From an uncultured Deferribacteraceae bacterium (GTDB taxonomy: Bacteria > Chrysiogenota > Deferribacteres > CAMZNJ01): 64,000 nucleotides of DNA. The stretch lies in assembly GCA_947313855.1 (NCBI GenBank), contig CAMZNS010000004.1, positions 6,744 through 70,743 of the forward strand. The letters are read 5' to 3'. The position numbers and the translations under genes are program-made. The notes under the pieces were generated by a model. That model was not told the DNA's origin. It worked only from the letters and a program-made list of their open reading frames with translations, and made no database searches. Below are positions 17,544 to 29,417 of this stretch, one piece after another (positions within the stretch are counted from its first letter, which is position 1; the number at the start of each line of letters is the position of its first letter).

Positions 17544-17560
17544 GAGTTGCAAGAGTTATT

Positions 17561-18370
17561 ATGTTTGATTTTATTCCGTCGTTCATGGTGAATGCTTATA
17601 TTTCTGCCCTTTTGATTAGTGTTGTTGTTGGTATTGTTGGTACTTTGGTTGTTGTTAATCGGATTACGTACATTGCGAGTTCCATATCTCATTCGTCTTA
17701 TGGTGGTATCGGTTTGGCGTTTTTTTTCGGTTTGCCACCGTTTTTGGGTGCATTGTTGTTTGTTCTTCCCGTCGCGGCATTTGTGTCTTACATTAGTTTT
17801 CATCATGTTCGTCGAGCGGATGCTTTTATCGGTATGGTTTGGGCGTTGGGGATGTCCATCGGAATAATTGCTGTTGATCTTGCTCCCAGCTATCCGGGTG
17901 ATCTGATGTCCTATCTTTTTGGTAATGTTTTGTTGATACCTCGTGGCGATTTGATGTTAATCGGTTTGCTTGCTTTGGTTGTGTTTTTGATTGTTGTAGC
18001 AATCTACCGTCAGCTTGTGATATTCAGTTTTGACAAGGACTACGCATTGGCTCTTGGTATCCCTGCACAAGCCCTCCATTTTGTGACGATTTTCATGATT
18101 GGTATAGCGTCTGTTTTGTTGATAAAGATGGTTGGTTTGATCTTGGTGATAGCTCTTTTGACCATGGCACCATTGATAATGGAGAAGTATTCACGCAGTA
18201 TTGCGTCCATGATGGTTTATACGGCCGTGTTGTCTTTGTTTTTCATGTTATCGGGTTTGGTGCTTTCTTACTACCTCAACCTTTCCACATCTCCCATGAT
18301 AATCATAGTTGGGAGCGTAGTATTTTTTGCGGATTATATGTTGTACCGTTGGGTTTGGGGTCGATCTTAG
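17561..18370 (+). CDS. znuB: zinc ABC transporter permease ZnuB
   Basis: This 269-residue ABC-3 family permease has about 8 hydrophobic helices. The conserved VVNRITYIASSISHSSYGGIGLAFF near the N-terminus and IGMVWALGMSIGIIAVDLAPSYPGDLMSYLFGN in the middle are typical of ZnuB/TroC. It follows znuC by 17 bases and completes the importer. The coding strand is G+T-rich, whereas the first part of znuC is A+C-rich. Confidence 0.92.
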   Translation: MFDFIPSFMVNAYISALLISVVVGIVGTLVVVNRITYIASSISHSSYGGIGLAFFFGLPPFLGALLFVLPVAAFVSYISFHHVRRADAFIGMVWALGMSIGIIAVDLAPSYPGDLMSYLFGNVLLIPRGDLMLIGLLALVVFLIVVAIYRQLVIFSFDKDYALALGIPAQALHFVTIFMIGIASVLLIKMVGLILVIALLTMAPLIMEKYSRSIASMMVYTAVLSLFFMLSGLVLSYYLNLSTSPMIIIVGSVVFFADYMLYRWVWGRS

Positions 18371-18409
18371 CTTAAGTGCGAATCTTTCTTAGTGTTGCAA
18401 TAATCGTTC

Positions 18410-18438
18410 TTGCTTGAGGTACGTAGTTGTGGTAGAAT
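18410..18438 (+). promoter_or_regulatory. possible gyrB promoter
   Basis: TTGCTT (18410-18415), a 17-base spacer and TAGAAT (18433-18438) lie about 190 bases before gyrB. The same gap (18371-18630) contains two loosely matching segments that begin AGCTTAAG, near 18370 and 18546, and run to GTTGCAATAATC / GGTGCAATATTC. They look like an old direct duplication. Confidence 0.4.
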
Positions 18439-18573
18439 TGTAGTACTTGACTGCACGGTAAGGGCAGGCAGGGAAGTGGAAAAAAGTAAGAACAAGTGAA
18501 AAAAGTAAGAAATATATATGATAATCGGCAGGCTAGTACCAACTTAAGCTTAAGCGTAAATCTGCGTGTTTGA

Positions 18574-21168
<2,595 letters not shown>

Positions 21169-21228
21169 GGGGTAGAGCTTGTTTGTGAGCTTTGTAGTTA
21201 CGCACAATTTAATTAGGAAATTGCAATT

Positions 21229-23718
21229 ATGATACTTGATGACCAAAATATTATTGATTTGAATATTGAAGACTCCCTGAAGAAGAGCTACCTCGATTAC
21301 GCCATGAGTGTTATTATCGGTCGTGCTCTCCCCGATGCTCGCGATGGGCTGAAACCTGTTCACCGTCGCGTCCTCTTCTCCATGCACGAAATGGGGCTAC
21401 GCTACAACAAACGTTACCTCAAGTCTGCCCGTGTTGTTGGTGATGTTATCGGTAAGTACCACCCACACGGCGACACAGCCATTTACGACACCCTTGTGCG
21501 TATGGCTCAGGAGTTCTCCTTACGCTACCCCCTTGTTGACGGTCAGGGTAACTTCGGCTCCATTGATGGTGATGCTGCCGCTGCCATGCGTTATACTGAG
21601 GCGAAGATGATGCGTATTACCGACGAGCTGCTGCAGGATATCGACAACGATACCGTTGATTTTGCTCCAACTTACGATGACGTGTTGGAGGAACCCACAG
21701 TTTTGCCCACCAAAATCCCCAACCTTTTGGTTAATGGGAGTAGTGGTATCGCTGTTGGTATGGCGACCAACATCCCACCCCACAACCTTACGGAGATTAT
21801 CGATGCACTTCTGTTGATGGTGGACAACCCCAACTACACTGAAGATGAAATACTGAACATTGTCACTGGACCCGACTTCCCCACACGCGGCTTTATCCTC
21901 GGTAAAGAGGGGATAACCAAGGCGTACAAAACTGGTCGTGGTTCGGTGAAGCTTCGCTCTCGAACCAACATCGAGATAGACAAATCTGGACGCGAACGCA
22001 TCATTGTCACCGAAATACCCTACCAAGTGAACAAATCCACCATGATCGAACGCATGGCAGAGCTTGCTCGTGATAAGGTGATTACCGGCATTTCAGATCT
22101 TCGTGATGAGTCTGACAAAGACGGTATTCGCGTTGTCATCGAAATAAAACGCAACGATGCTGGTCAAGTTGTTCTCAATCAGTTGTTTAAGTACACACAG
22201 CTGGAAACATCTTTCGGTATCAACATGGTTGCCATTGTGAATGGTCGTCCTAAGATTATGAACCTTATCGGTCTTTTGGAGGAGTTTAAGGCTCACCGCG
22301 TGATTGTTGTTCGTCGTCGCACCGAGTTCTTCCTACGCAAGGCTAACGACAGGTTGCACCTTATCGAAGGTTTGCGTACGGCTGTGTCGAATATCGACGA
22401 AGTTGTAAGCATTATCCGCACCTCTGCCGATACGCCTGAGGCGAAGCGTCGCTTGAAGGAGCGATTCAGCTTGTCCGATATTCAGGCACAGGCGATTCTC
22501 GACATGCGTTTGGCGAAAATCACTAGTCTGGAGATCGACAAACTCAACGAAGAGTATCAAGAGATACTGAAAAACATTGAATACCTCATGGGTATCCTAA
22601 ACAGTCGTGAGGTTCTGATGGGTGTTGTTCGTGATGAGCTTGAGGGTGTCAAAGAGGCTTATGGCGACGATAGGCGTACTGAAATCATCCCTGTTGAAGG
22701 GGAGATTAGCATGGAAGACCTTGTTTCCGACGACAACGCTATCATCACATTTACCCATTACGGCTACATTAAACGTATGCCTAGCGATGCATTCCAATCG
22801 CAACGTCGTGGTGGTAAAGGCAAGATGAGTTCGTCCACCTCTGGTGACGGCGAAGACTTTGTTACCGATGTTATTCATACCACCAACCACACTAAGTTAT
22901 TTATATTTACCAATCAGGGTCGCGTCCACTACCTCAAAGCTTACGAAATCTCTGAAATGGGTCGTGTTGCCCGCGGTCGACATATCTCCAACTCACTCTC
23001 ACTCAACGAAGACGAACGCATCGTAAGTATTCTGCCGTTGACCAAGGATGTGATGAAGCTTGATTCCGTTGTTGTGACCAAAAATGGGATGATCAAACGC
23101 TCGCCATTCTCCGTATTCAAGAGTGAACGATCAGGTATTCGTGGCATTAACCTGCGTGAGGGTGACGAAATAGTCGGGCATGTTTCCGCAAGTGAAGACT
23201 CCTACGTATTCATTGCCACAAGGCAGGGGAAATCCATACAGTTCAAGCTGTCAGACATTCGTGCCATTGGGCGAGTTGCTCAGGGTGTCCGTGGTATCTC
23301 CCTGTCGGAAGGGGATGCTGTTGTAAGCATCAACGTTGCCACCCAAGCCGATGAAATACTGACCGTTACTGAAAACGGGTACGGCAAACGCTCATCCCTA
23401 GCCGATTACCGCTTGCAAGCACGTGGTGGACAGGGTACAAAGCTCTCCAATGTTACAGAAAAAACAGGTGAGATAGTTGGTGCGAATGTTGTTACTGTTG
23501 ATAACGATCTGGTTCTTGTGTCCAAGTCGGGCAAGCTAATTAAGCTGAATGTTGGTGACATATCCCTACTCGGTCGTGCAACTCAAGGTGTGAAGCTCAT
23601 GTCTACTGGTGGCGACTCCATCATTACGTTTGCTGTTCTGCCCCCTGGCATAGACGAGGATGATGGCGATAACGCTAACGGCGATGGCGATAATGGTGCT
23701 ACCCCCGCCGATTCTTAA
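21229..23718 (+). CDS. gyrA: DNA gyrase subunit A
   Basis: GyrA performs strand breakage and rejoining. The catalytic Tyr is residue 122 ([12 protein letters not shown]). The quinolone-determining stretch reads [20 protein letters not shown], with Thr where E. coli has Ser83. The GyrA box is present in the C-terminal wrapping domain ([11 protein letters not shown]), which marks this as gyrase rather than topoisomerase IV. The C-terminus ends in an acidic [15 protein letters not shown] tail, again repeat-like. AGGA precedes the ATG. Confidence 0.96.
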   Translation: MILDDQNIIDLNIEDSLKKSYLDYAMSVIIGRALPDARDGLKPVHRRVLFSMHEMGLRYNKRYLKSARVVGDVIGKYHPHGDTAIYDTLVRMAQEFSLRYPLVDGQGNFGSIDGDAAAAMRYTEAKMMRITDELLQDIDNDTVDFAPTYDDVLEEPTVLPTKIPNLLVNGSSGIAVGMATNIPPHNLTEIIDALLLMVDNPNYTEDEILNIVTGPDFPTRGFILGKEGITKAYKTGRGSVKLRSRTNIEIDKSGRERIIVTEIPYQVNKSTMIERMAELARDKVITGISDLRDESDKDGIRVVIEIKRNDAGQVVLNQLFKYTQLETSFGINMVAIVNGRPKIMNLIGLLEEFKAHRVIVVRRRTEFFLRKANDRLHLIEGLRTAVSNIDEVVSIIRTSADTPEAKRRLKERFSLSDIQAQAILDMRLAKITSLEIDKLNEEYQEILKNIEYLMGILNSREVLMGVVRDELEGVKEAYGDDRRTEIIPVEGEISMEDLVSDDNAIITFTHYGYIKRMPSDAFQSQRRGGKGKMSSSTSGDGEDFVTDVIHTTNHTKLFIFTNQGRVHYLKAYEISEMGRVARGRHISNSLSLNEDERIVSILPLTKDVMKLDSVVVTKNGMIKRSPFSVFKSERSGIRGINLREGDEIVGHVSASEDSYVFIATRQGKSIQFKLSDIRAIGRVAQGVRGISLSEGDAVVSINVATQADEILTVTENGYGKRSSLADYRLQARGGQGTKLSNVTEKTGEIVGANVVTVDNDLVLVSKSGKLIKLNVGDISLLGRATQGVKLMSTGGDSIITFAVLPPGIDEDDGDNANGDGDNGATPADS

Positions 23719-23781
23719 GCATTTGACTCCACAAAAAAAGGTATGACTAAACATATATAAATTTTAGAGTAGGAATATGCT

Positions 23782-24627
23782 ATGACAAACAACAGGGATG
23801 AGAAGAAAATACTTTTTTGCGATCTGGATGGCACGCTAATCAACCACCTAGGGGAGATTGATGAATACACGCTAACAAGAATTCGTCAGTTTTGTGATGC
23901 TGGTAACGAATTCATCATCGCCACAGGGCGTCAGTACGATGATATTACCCATTTCGAACGGCGAATCGACCGTGGTGACAACTACCGTGTTTCGCAAAAC
24001 GGAGCGGTTATCATCGATGGTGCGGGGAACACACTGCAAGACATTCGCATCGATGATGACATAACTCTCCCCCTGTACAACCACTTGGAGGGGCTATCCA
24101 ACGAACGCACAGTTCCCCTTGACGATCCGAGCTACATTCGTCTAGAATTCACCAACGACGCCAACAGGTACATCATCACCACACGACCCGAACTCACCGG
24201 CTATCTCGGTGGCGATATCGGTCGCACACCCATATTCGAAGATATTAACGGGTTTGCCAATCGTATCCAAAGTATTCGTCCTGTGAAATATGTGATATTC
24301 AAAAACACACCCGAATTCAGTGCCGAAAAAGAGGGGTTGGAATCCCTGTTCCCTGGCAGATTCTACTACCCCATGACTAGCCCCAATACTGTGGAAGTTG
24401 TCCCCCTCGCTTCCACCAAAGGTGCTGGACTCAAATTTGTTACAAAACATGCCGGCTTCAACCTCGATAACTGCTACGCTGTTGGCGACAATGGGAACGA
24501 CATACCCATGTTTCAAGCTGTGAAAGTATCTTTCGCAATGGACAATGCCTCAGACGATGTCAAACAACACGCCACACACGTTGTTGCAACCGTAGGTGAA
24601 GCCATCGACAAAATAATGGGAGCCTAG
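23782..24627 (+). CDS. Cof-type HAD-superfamily phosphatase
   Basis: This 281-residue cytoplasmic hydrolase has the HAD motifs: I, FCDLDGTL (nucleophile Asp14, Asp16); II, IATGR; III, a Lys in STKGAGLKF; IV, AVGDNGNDIPMF. The large C2-type cap between motifs II and III places it in the Cof/YkrA group, which dephosphorylates sugar phosphates and nucleotide cofactors with broad specificity. AGGA precedes the ATG. It sits between gyrA and rplI, apparently without a functional link. Confidence 0.9.
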   Translation: MTNNRDEKKILFCDLDGTLINHLGEIDEYTLTRIRQFCDAGNEFIIATGRQYDDITHFERRIDRGDNYRVSQNGAVIIDGAGNTLQDIRIDDDITLPLYNHLEGLSNERTVPLDDPSYIRLEFTNDANRYIITTRPELTGYLGGDIGRTPIFEDINGFANRIQSIRPVKYVIFKNTPEFSAEKEGLESLFPGRFYYPMTSPNTVEVVPLASTKGAGLKFVTKHAGFNLDNCYAVGDNGNDIPMFQAVKVSFAMDNASDDVKQHATHVVATVGEAIDKIMGA

Positions 24628-24672
24628 GTGCACTCATTATAAAAGTTACCACTACAGTATTGGCAAAAAATG

Positions 24673-24681
24673 TGTTACAAT
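24673..24681 (+). promoter_or_regulatory. extended -10 promoter of rplI-dnaB
   Basis: TGTTACAAT is an extended -10 (TG at 24673, TACAAT at 24676-24681) with no clear -35, 50 bases before rplI. Confidence 0.5.
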
Positions 24682-24730
24682 GCCTAACTACTGAAAATGA
24701 AAAATACCCTGAAAAGAGGGAGGGGTTGCT

Positions 24731-25186
24731 ATGAAAGTAATATTTCTCAAAGATATGAAGGGTATCGCCAAAAAAGGCGATATCAAAGAGGTGAAGGACG
24801 GTTACGCCAATAACGTACTCTTTCGACAAAAAATGGCAACAAGGGCAACAGCCTCAAACCTCAAACGTATCGCCGCCGAAGCAGCACAGGTGCAAGCCGC
24901 TGAAGATGCTCGACTACAAGAAGCCGTGGACTTAGCTCGCACACTAAGAGACATACGTATCGAAACCACCGCCAAAGCAGGGCAAGGGGGATCACTATTC
25001 GGTGCCATCACAAACAACGATATCGCCAAAATGCTCGCCGAACGTGGCATCGAAATGGACAAACGTATGATCGAAGTGGAACGCAAAGGTATTAAAAAAA
25101 CAGGGGAACACACCATTGTTGTCAACCTATACAAAGGTGTCAAAGGGGAATTTACCCTGGCCGTAAAAGGCATTGTCGCCGAGTAA
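24731..25186 (+). CDS. rplI: 50S ribosomal protein L9
   Basis: L9 is a two-domain 50S protein that limits frameshifting and bypassing. The N-terminal domain [31 protein letters not shown] is typical, followed by the long connecting helix and the C-terminal domain ending in a [10 protein letters not shown]-like strand. The length of 151 residues is normal. GGGAGGGG precedes the ATG. dnaB follows after 9 bases, the common rplI-dnaB pairing. Confidence 0.95.
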   Translation: MKVIFLKDMKGIAKKGDIKEVKDGYANNVLFRQKMATRATASNLKRIAAEAAQVQAAEDARLQEAVDLARTLRDIRIETTAKAGQGGSLFGAITNNDIAKMLAERGIEMDKRMIEVERKGIKKTGEHTIVVNLYKGVKGEFTLAVKGIVAE

Positions 25187-25195
25187 GTACTCAAC

Positions 25196-26617
25196 ATGGA
25201 ACACAACTACAGCGACAACCCAAACCCAATCATGGATGACAACAACTACGAAGCTGGCGGTGCACTAAGCTACGGCTTCATGAAGGCAACAGAGATGGAG
25301 AGAGCCGTGCTGGCATCACTCATCACAGACGCCACCGTTGCCGACGAAGTCTTCTCCAAACTCACCGAATCCGACTTCGCACAATCAAATCACGCAACAA
25401 CATTCAGTGCCCTCAAAAAACTTTTCCAATCCGAACGACCCCTAGACATGCCCTCCCTAATCCATATCCTCCAAGAGCGGTCGCAAATGGACGTGCACGG
25501 CTTTGCCGAATTCATCCACGAACTCAGCTTCACATACCCCGAAACAGTCAACATTGCTGACTACATCAAGGTTGTTTACTTCTACTCCACACTACGCAAA
25601 CTTGTCAAATCGTGCGGTAATATTGTTGAGCGTTGCCGTACCGAGTCCGACAAAAGTGTGCACATGGACGAATTCATCGACAGCGTTGAGAAAGAGATTC
25701 TGGACATTACGCAACAGCAGAATCGCTCCGAGCTTGTCCCTATGGAAGACATTGTTGTGGGGTTCCTCGAAAACCTCGACTCGTTATGGCTAAACCAAAC
25801 ACACGAAGGGATTACAGGGCTTGCAACAAAATTTTCTGAGCTTGACCAAATCACCAGTGGACTACAACCTACCGACCTGATTATCGTTGCGGGTCGCCCT
25901 GCCATGGGGAAAACAGCGTTCGCCCTCAGCATGGGGCTAAATGTTGCCAAGGAGGGGAAGTCTGTTGCCGTTTTCTCCCTCGAAATGAGCAGTGGACAGC
26001 TTGTTCAACGCCTAATCTCAACAAGTGCAGGTGTGCCCGCATCTGAAATTCGTTCCGGCAAGTTTAAGAAAGAAACTTGGACACTCATCCGTAACGCCGC
26101 AAATGAATTCGCCGAACTACCATTTTATATCGACGATACACCATCCATAACTATCTCAGAGCTTCGCTCCAAAGCACGACGCCTTAAAGCTCGAAGCGGA
26201 CTCGACCTCATCATAATCGACTACTTGCAACTTATGTCGGGCATCGGTGGCGATAACCGTGAGCAGGAGATATCACAAATATCACGATCGTTGAAAGCCC
26301 TTGCCAAAGAGCTCGAACTACCCATTGTGGCACTGTCGCAGCTTAATCGTGACGTGGAGAAGCGTGCCGATAAGCGACCAAACCCATCGGATCTGCGTGA
26401 GAGTGGTGCCATCGAGCAGGATGCGGATATTATCATGTTCCTTTATCGCGACGAGGTTTACACCAAGGAGAAGTGCACCAAGCCTGGTATTGCCGAGGTT
26501 ATCATATCGAAGCATCGTAATGGACCTACAGGTATGGTTGAGCTGCTGTTTGAGAATACCTATGTGCGGTTCAAGGATAAGACGCCCTATCAGGGTTCCT
26601 ACAAGCAGGGTCGGTAA
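25196..26617 (+). CDS. dnaB: replicative DNA helicase DnaB
   Basis: DnaB is the hexameric helicase of the replication fork. The N-terminal primase-interacting domain contains MERAVLASLITDATVADEV. The RecA-like domain has Walker A GRPAMGKTAFAL, the H1a-region FSLEMSSGQLVQR, Walker B LIIIDYLQLM and the closing KHRNGPTG. The length, 473 residues, is normal and there is no intein. There is no Shine-Dalgarno before the ATG, so coupling to rplI (9-base gap) is likely. Codon use switches from A+C-rich to G+T-rich over the last 250 bases, towards the convergent repeat array. Confidence 0.96.
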   Translation: MEHNYSDNPNPIMDDNNYEAGGALSYGFMKATEMERAVLASLITDATVADEVFSKLTESDFAQSNHATTFSALKKLFQSERPLDMPSLIHILQERSQMDVHGFAEFIHELSFTYPETVNIADYIKVVYFYSTLRKLVKSCGNIVERCRTESDKSVHMDEFIDSVEKEILDITQQQNRSELVPMEDIVVGFLENLDSLWLNQTHEGITGLATKFSELDQITSGLQPTDLIIVAGRPAMGKTAFALSMGLNVAKEGKSVAVFSLEMSSGQLVQRLISTSAGVPASEIRSGKFKKETWTLIRNAANEFAELPFYIDDTPSITISELRSKARRLKARSGLDLIIIDYLQLMSGIGGDNREQEISQISRSLKALAKELELPIVALSQLNRDVEKRADKRPNPSDLRESGAIEQDADIIMFLYRDEVYTKEKCTKPGIAEVIISKHRNGPTGMVELLFENTYVRFKDKTPYQGSYKQGR

Positions 26618-26621
26618 TCGT

Positions 26622-26893
26622 CGTTTGGGGTGGCTCGCGTTCGGGGTGGCTCGCGTTCGGGGTGCCTCGCGTTTGGGGTGGCTCGCGTTCGGGGTGCCTC
26701 GCGTTTGGGGTGCCTCGTGTTCGGGGTGGCTCGCGTTCGGGGTGCCTCGTGTTCGGGGTGGCTCGCGTTTGGGGTGGCTCGCGTTGTGTGTGGTATCCGT
26801 TCAGCACCTCCGTCCAGCACCACGCACCTCCGTCCAGCACCTCCGTCCAGCACCTCCGTCCAGCACCTCCGTCCAGCACCACGCACACCCGTC
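26622..26893. repeat. convergent-junction tandem array B (two-part)
   Basis: The gap between the convergent dnaB and ABC-ATPase genes is filled by two different arrays. 26624-26783 is ten copies of a 16-bp unit of the type TTCGGGGTGGCTCGCG (variants TTT, GCCTCG and CGTG), keto-rich on the top strand. 26802-26893 is about six copies of a 13-bp unit CAGCACCTCCGTC, two of them carrying a 7-base CACGCAC insert, amino-rich on the top strand. No terminator hairpin with a T-run is visible. Confidence 0.92.
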
Positions 26894-26910
26894 CTGTGGT
26901 CATCTTGCCC

Positions 26911-28566
26911 TTAGCCGTGGTTGTCCAGCGTTGCGGTATGGTCTGCAAACCCTTTAATTATTGCTGTATTGTGTGTTGTGAGCATTATTGTTGTTCCCAA
27001 TCGTTCGTTGATGTCCAGTAGCATATTGAGTATTGTTGCGGTTGCGTTGGCGTCGAGGGCGGATGTGATTTCGTCTGCGATGAGGATTGTTGCTCCCCCC
27101 AGGAGTGCTGTTATTATTGCGATGCGTTGTTTTTGTCCCCCTGAGAGTTGGTGTGGGTATTTGTTGAGTGCGTCTGTTGGCAGTATGAATTCGTTCATCA
27201 GGTATTTTACGTGGTATGGGTGTATTGCGGGGTTGTAGTTGTTTGTGGCACTGTTACGCAGTATATTTTTGATGGTCATTTTGGGGTTGAGCATGGTGTT
27301 TGGGTATTGTGTTACGATTCTGACATGTTTGTAGCGTTGTGTTGTGTTTGTTTTTTCTCCCCATACGGTGATTGTTCCTTCGGAGGGTGTTTCTAGTCCT
27401 GCGAGTATGTTTGCGAGTGTTGATTTTCCGCTTCCAGATTGTCCGATAAGAGCTGTAATTTTTCTTGCGGGTATGTTTAGGTTGATGTTTTTGAGTGCTG
27501 TGTTGTTCCCTTTTTTATTGTTGTATATTTTGGTAAGGTTTTTGATTTCGATGGCGTTGGTGCATTTGTTGAGGTTGATTTGTTTGTCGGTGGCACCTTT
27601 GGTCCACATTGTTTGCGTGATATTTTCCCCTTTTGGTGTTAGAGGTTTGTTGTTGTTTGTTTGCGAGTTGTTGTTTGTTAGGGTGAAGAAGCGTGTTTTT
27701 TTGTTGTTTGGGATTGTTTTGTGTTTTGTTTGGAATTGGTTTGCGCTGAGCAGGTTTTTGGTATGTTCCTGTTTTGCGTTTGCGATGAGGTTGTTTAGGT
27801 TGCTGTTCGGTTTGTTGTTTATTGTTTCGATGATAGTTCCGTTTTGTAGGATGGCTATTTTTTGTGCAACAGATGCTGCCATGACCATGTTGTGTGTAAT
27901 GAGAATTAGGGATGTGCTATTTTGTTGGCAGAGTTGTTGTAGCATATTGATTATGAGTGTTTGGTTTGTTTCGTCGAGGTTTGAAGTTGGTTCGTCTGCG
28001 ATGATGAGTTTGGGTTTGTTTGCGATTGCGAGTGCGATTGCGACGCGTTGTGCTTCTCCGCCGGATAGTTGGTGTGGGTAACGGTTGTGGTAGTTTGTGT
28101 TGAGTTCGACTTGTGTTAGGGCGTCATGGACTTTGTTTGTTACCTCTTGTTTGGTCATTTTTTTGTTACGGTGTAGTGTGATGATTTCGCCGATCTGTTT
28201 TCCGATTGTCATGAGTGGGTCGAGGGATGCGTGTGGTTCTTGGAAGATGATACCGATGCCGTTTTTTTGTCCTAGTAGTTTGTTGAGTGATTGTGTTTGC
28301 GGGTTGTTTGTGATGGAGCCGTTGATTGTTGCTTCGGTGTTGAAGTAGTTGTTTAGTTGTTTGTTTGTTTTGGGATTTAGTACCCCTACCATAGATTTCC
28401 AGAGCATTGTTTTGCCACTTCCGGAGAGTCCGACGAGAGCCATGATTTCGTTTTCGTTGAGTTGTAGGTTAACGTTTTGGAGTAGTTTTGTTGTTGAGTT
28501 GTTTGCGTAGAGAGTTGTGTTGAGGTTTTGGAGGTTAAGTAGTTGTTGTGATTGTTGTTGGGTCAT
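26911..28566 (-). CDS. peptide/nickel-type ABC transporter, fused tandem ATPases (DppD-DppF-like)
   Basis: This 551-residue protein contains two complete ABC ATPase domains, replacing the usual pair of separate subunits. The first has GLSGSGKT (residues 46-53), HQLSGGEAQR and LIIADEPTSNLD. The second has GQSGSGKS (around residue 370), HQLSGGQKQR and LIADEITSALD (Ile in place of the usual Pro after the catalytic Glu). The linker and surface are unusually rich in Asn, Thr, Gln and Lys, matching the very A+C-rich coding strand. Its start overlaps the end of the permease gene by 4 bases (ATGA), so it is the last gene of the importer operon. Confidence 0.93.
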   Translation of the reverse strand: MTQQQSQQLLNLQNLNTTLYANNSTTKLLQNVNLQLNENEIMALVGLSGSGKTMLWKSMVGVLNPKTNKQLNNYFNTEATINGSITNNPQTQSLNKLLGQKNGIGIIFQEPHASLDPLMTIGKQIGEIITLHRNKKMTKQEVTNKVHDALTQVELNTNYHNRYPHQLSGGEAQRVAIALAIANKPKLIIADEPTSNLDETNQTLIINMLQQLCQQNSTSLILITHNMVMAASVAQKIAILQNGTIIETINNKPNSNLNNLIANAKQEHTKNLLSANQFQTKHKTIPNNKKTRFFTLTNNNSQTNNNKPLTPKGENITQTMWTKGATDKQINLNKCTNAIEIKNLTKIYNNKKGNNTALKNINLNIPARKITALIGQSGSGKSTLANILAGLETPSEGTITVWGEKTNTTQRYKHVRIVTQYPNTMLNPKMTIKNILRNSATNNYNPAIHPYHVKYLMNEFILPTDALNKYPHQLSGGQKQRIAIITALLGGATILIADEITSALDANATATILNMLLDINERLGTTIMLTTHNTAIIKGFADHTATLDNHG

Positions 28567-29417
28567 TTTTTGCCCCTGAGTTTTTGGTTTAGTCCGTCGC
28601 TAATGAGGTTTAGTCCTAGTATTGTTGTGATGATGGTTGTTGCGGGAGCGATGGCTGCCATGGGTTGTTGGTTGATATATGGTATTGCTTGGTTGAGCAT
28701 TATTCCCCAGCTTGGCGTTGGTGGTGCGACTCCGAGTCCGAGGTAGCTGAGTCCTGCTTCGACAAGTATTGCTGTGCTCATGTAGATTGGTATTGCGACG
28801 ATGATGTTTGGTGTAGCGTTTGGCAGAGCATGTTTGAGGGCGATGTTGATGTTGCTGACGCCCCAGGTTTTGGCTACTTTGATGTAGTCTTCTGCGTACA
28901 CCTGTATGAGGGTTGCCTGCATAATCCTTGTGAGTCCCGGTACGAGCATGATTGTGATTGCGATGGTTGTGTTTGCGATTCCGCCCCCTAGGATAGAGAC
29001 CACTGCGAGTGCGAGTAGTAGTGATGGTATCCCCATTAGTGTGTTTGTGATGAATGTGATGGTTTTGTGTGTTAGTTGTGCTGTGTGTGATGGTGTTGTT
29101 GTGTTGCGTGCTGCTACTGCGGTTGTGCTGAGTGCAAAAGCGGTAATGGTTGCAGTAGCGATTGCCATTATTGCCATTGTCATTGTGATGCGAGCTCCAG
29201 TCATGAGTCGGCTGAGAGTATCTCGTCCTAGGTAGTCGCCGCCGAGTGGGTGTGTGGCTGTGATGGGTGCAGAGACGGCGTCGGGGATGATGAGGTTCGG
29301 TTCGAAAGGTGTGTACAGTAGCGATACGAGTCCCATGGCGAGTGGTGTGCCAGCAAAGATGATTCCTAAGGCGAGGTTGAGAGGCATGAATGGTGCTGTA
29401 CCTTGGTTGTGGTTCAT
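28563..29417 (-). CDS. peptide/nickel-type ABC transporter permease (DppC-like)
   Basis: This 284-residue inner-membrane permease has the DppC/OppC features: the entry HPLGGDYLGRDTLSRLMTGAR, about 6 helices, and the EAA loop region YAEDYIKVAKTWGVSNINIALKHALPN near residue 185. AAGGAG precedes an ATG that directly abuts the stop of the upstream permease gene. It partners the DppB-like permease to form the translocation pore. Confidence 0.92.
   Translation of the reverse strand: MNHNQGTAPFMPLNLALGIIFAGTPLAMGLVSLLYTPFEPNLIIPDAVSAPITATHPLGGDYLGRDTLSRLMTGARITMTMAIMAIATATITAFALSTTAVAARNTTTPSHTAQLTHKTITFITNTLMGIPSLLLALAVVSILGGGIANTTIAITIMLVPGLTRIMQATLIQVYAEDYIKVAKTWGVSNINIALKHALPNATPNIIVAIPIYMSTAILVEAGLSYLGLGVAPPTPSWGIMLNQAIPYINQQPMAAIAPATTIITTILGLNLISDGLNQKLRGKK

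Noticed and set aside
17170-17586. Minus-strand frame with ARGHGRARGHG repeats opposite znuC
   Set aside because: It is the mirror of the His/Asp-coding array. The plus-strand frame continues a complete ABC ATPase in phase, and the minus frame has no homology or start signal.
18371-18573. Insertion-sequence scar between znuB and gyrB (two segments starting AGCTTAAG)
   Set aside because: The two segments match only loosely and there is no transposase, inverted terminal repeat or clear target duplication.
21229-23718. Thr in place of Ser83 in GyrA as quinolone resistance
   Set aside because: The residue at this position differs naturally among bacteria. Without relatives for comparison it cannot be called a resistance mutation.
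26622-26893. Possible CRISPR array
   Set aside because: Units of 13-16 bp run head to tail without unique spacers, and no cas gene is nearby.
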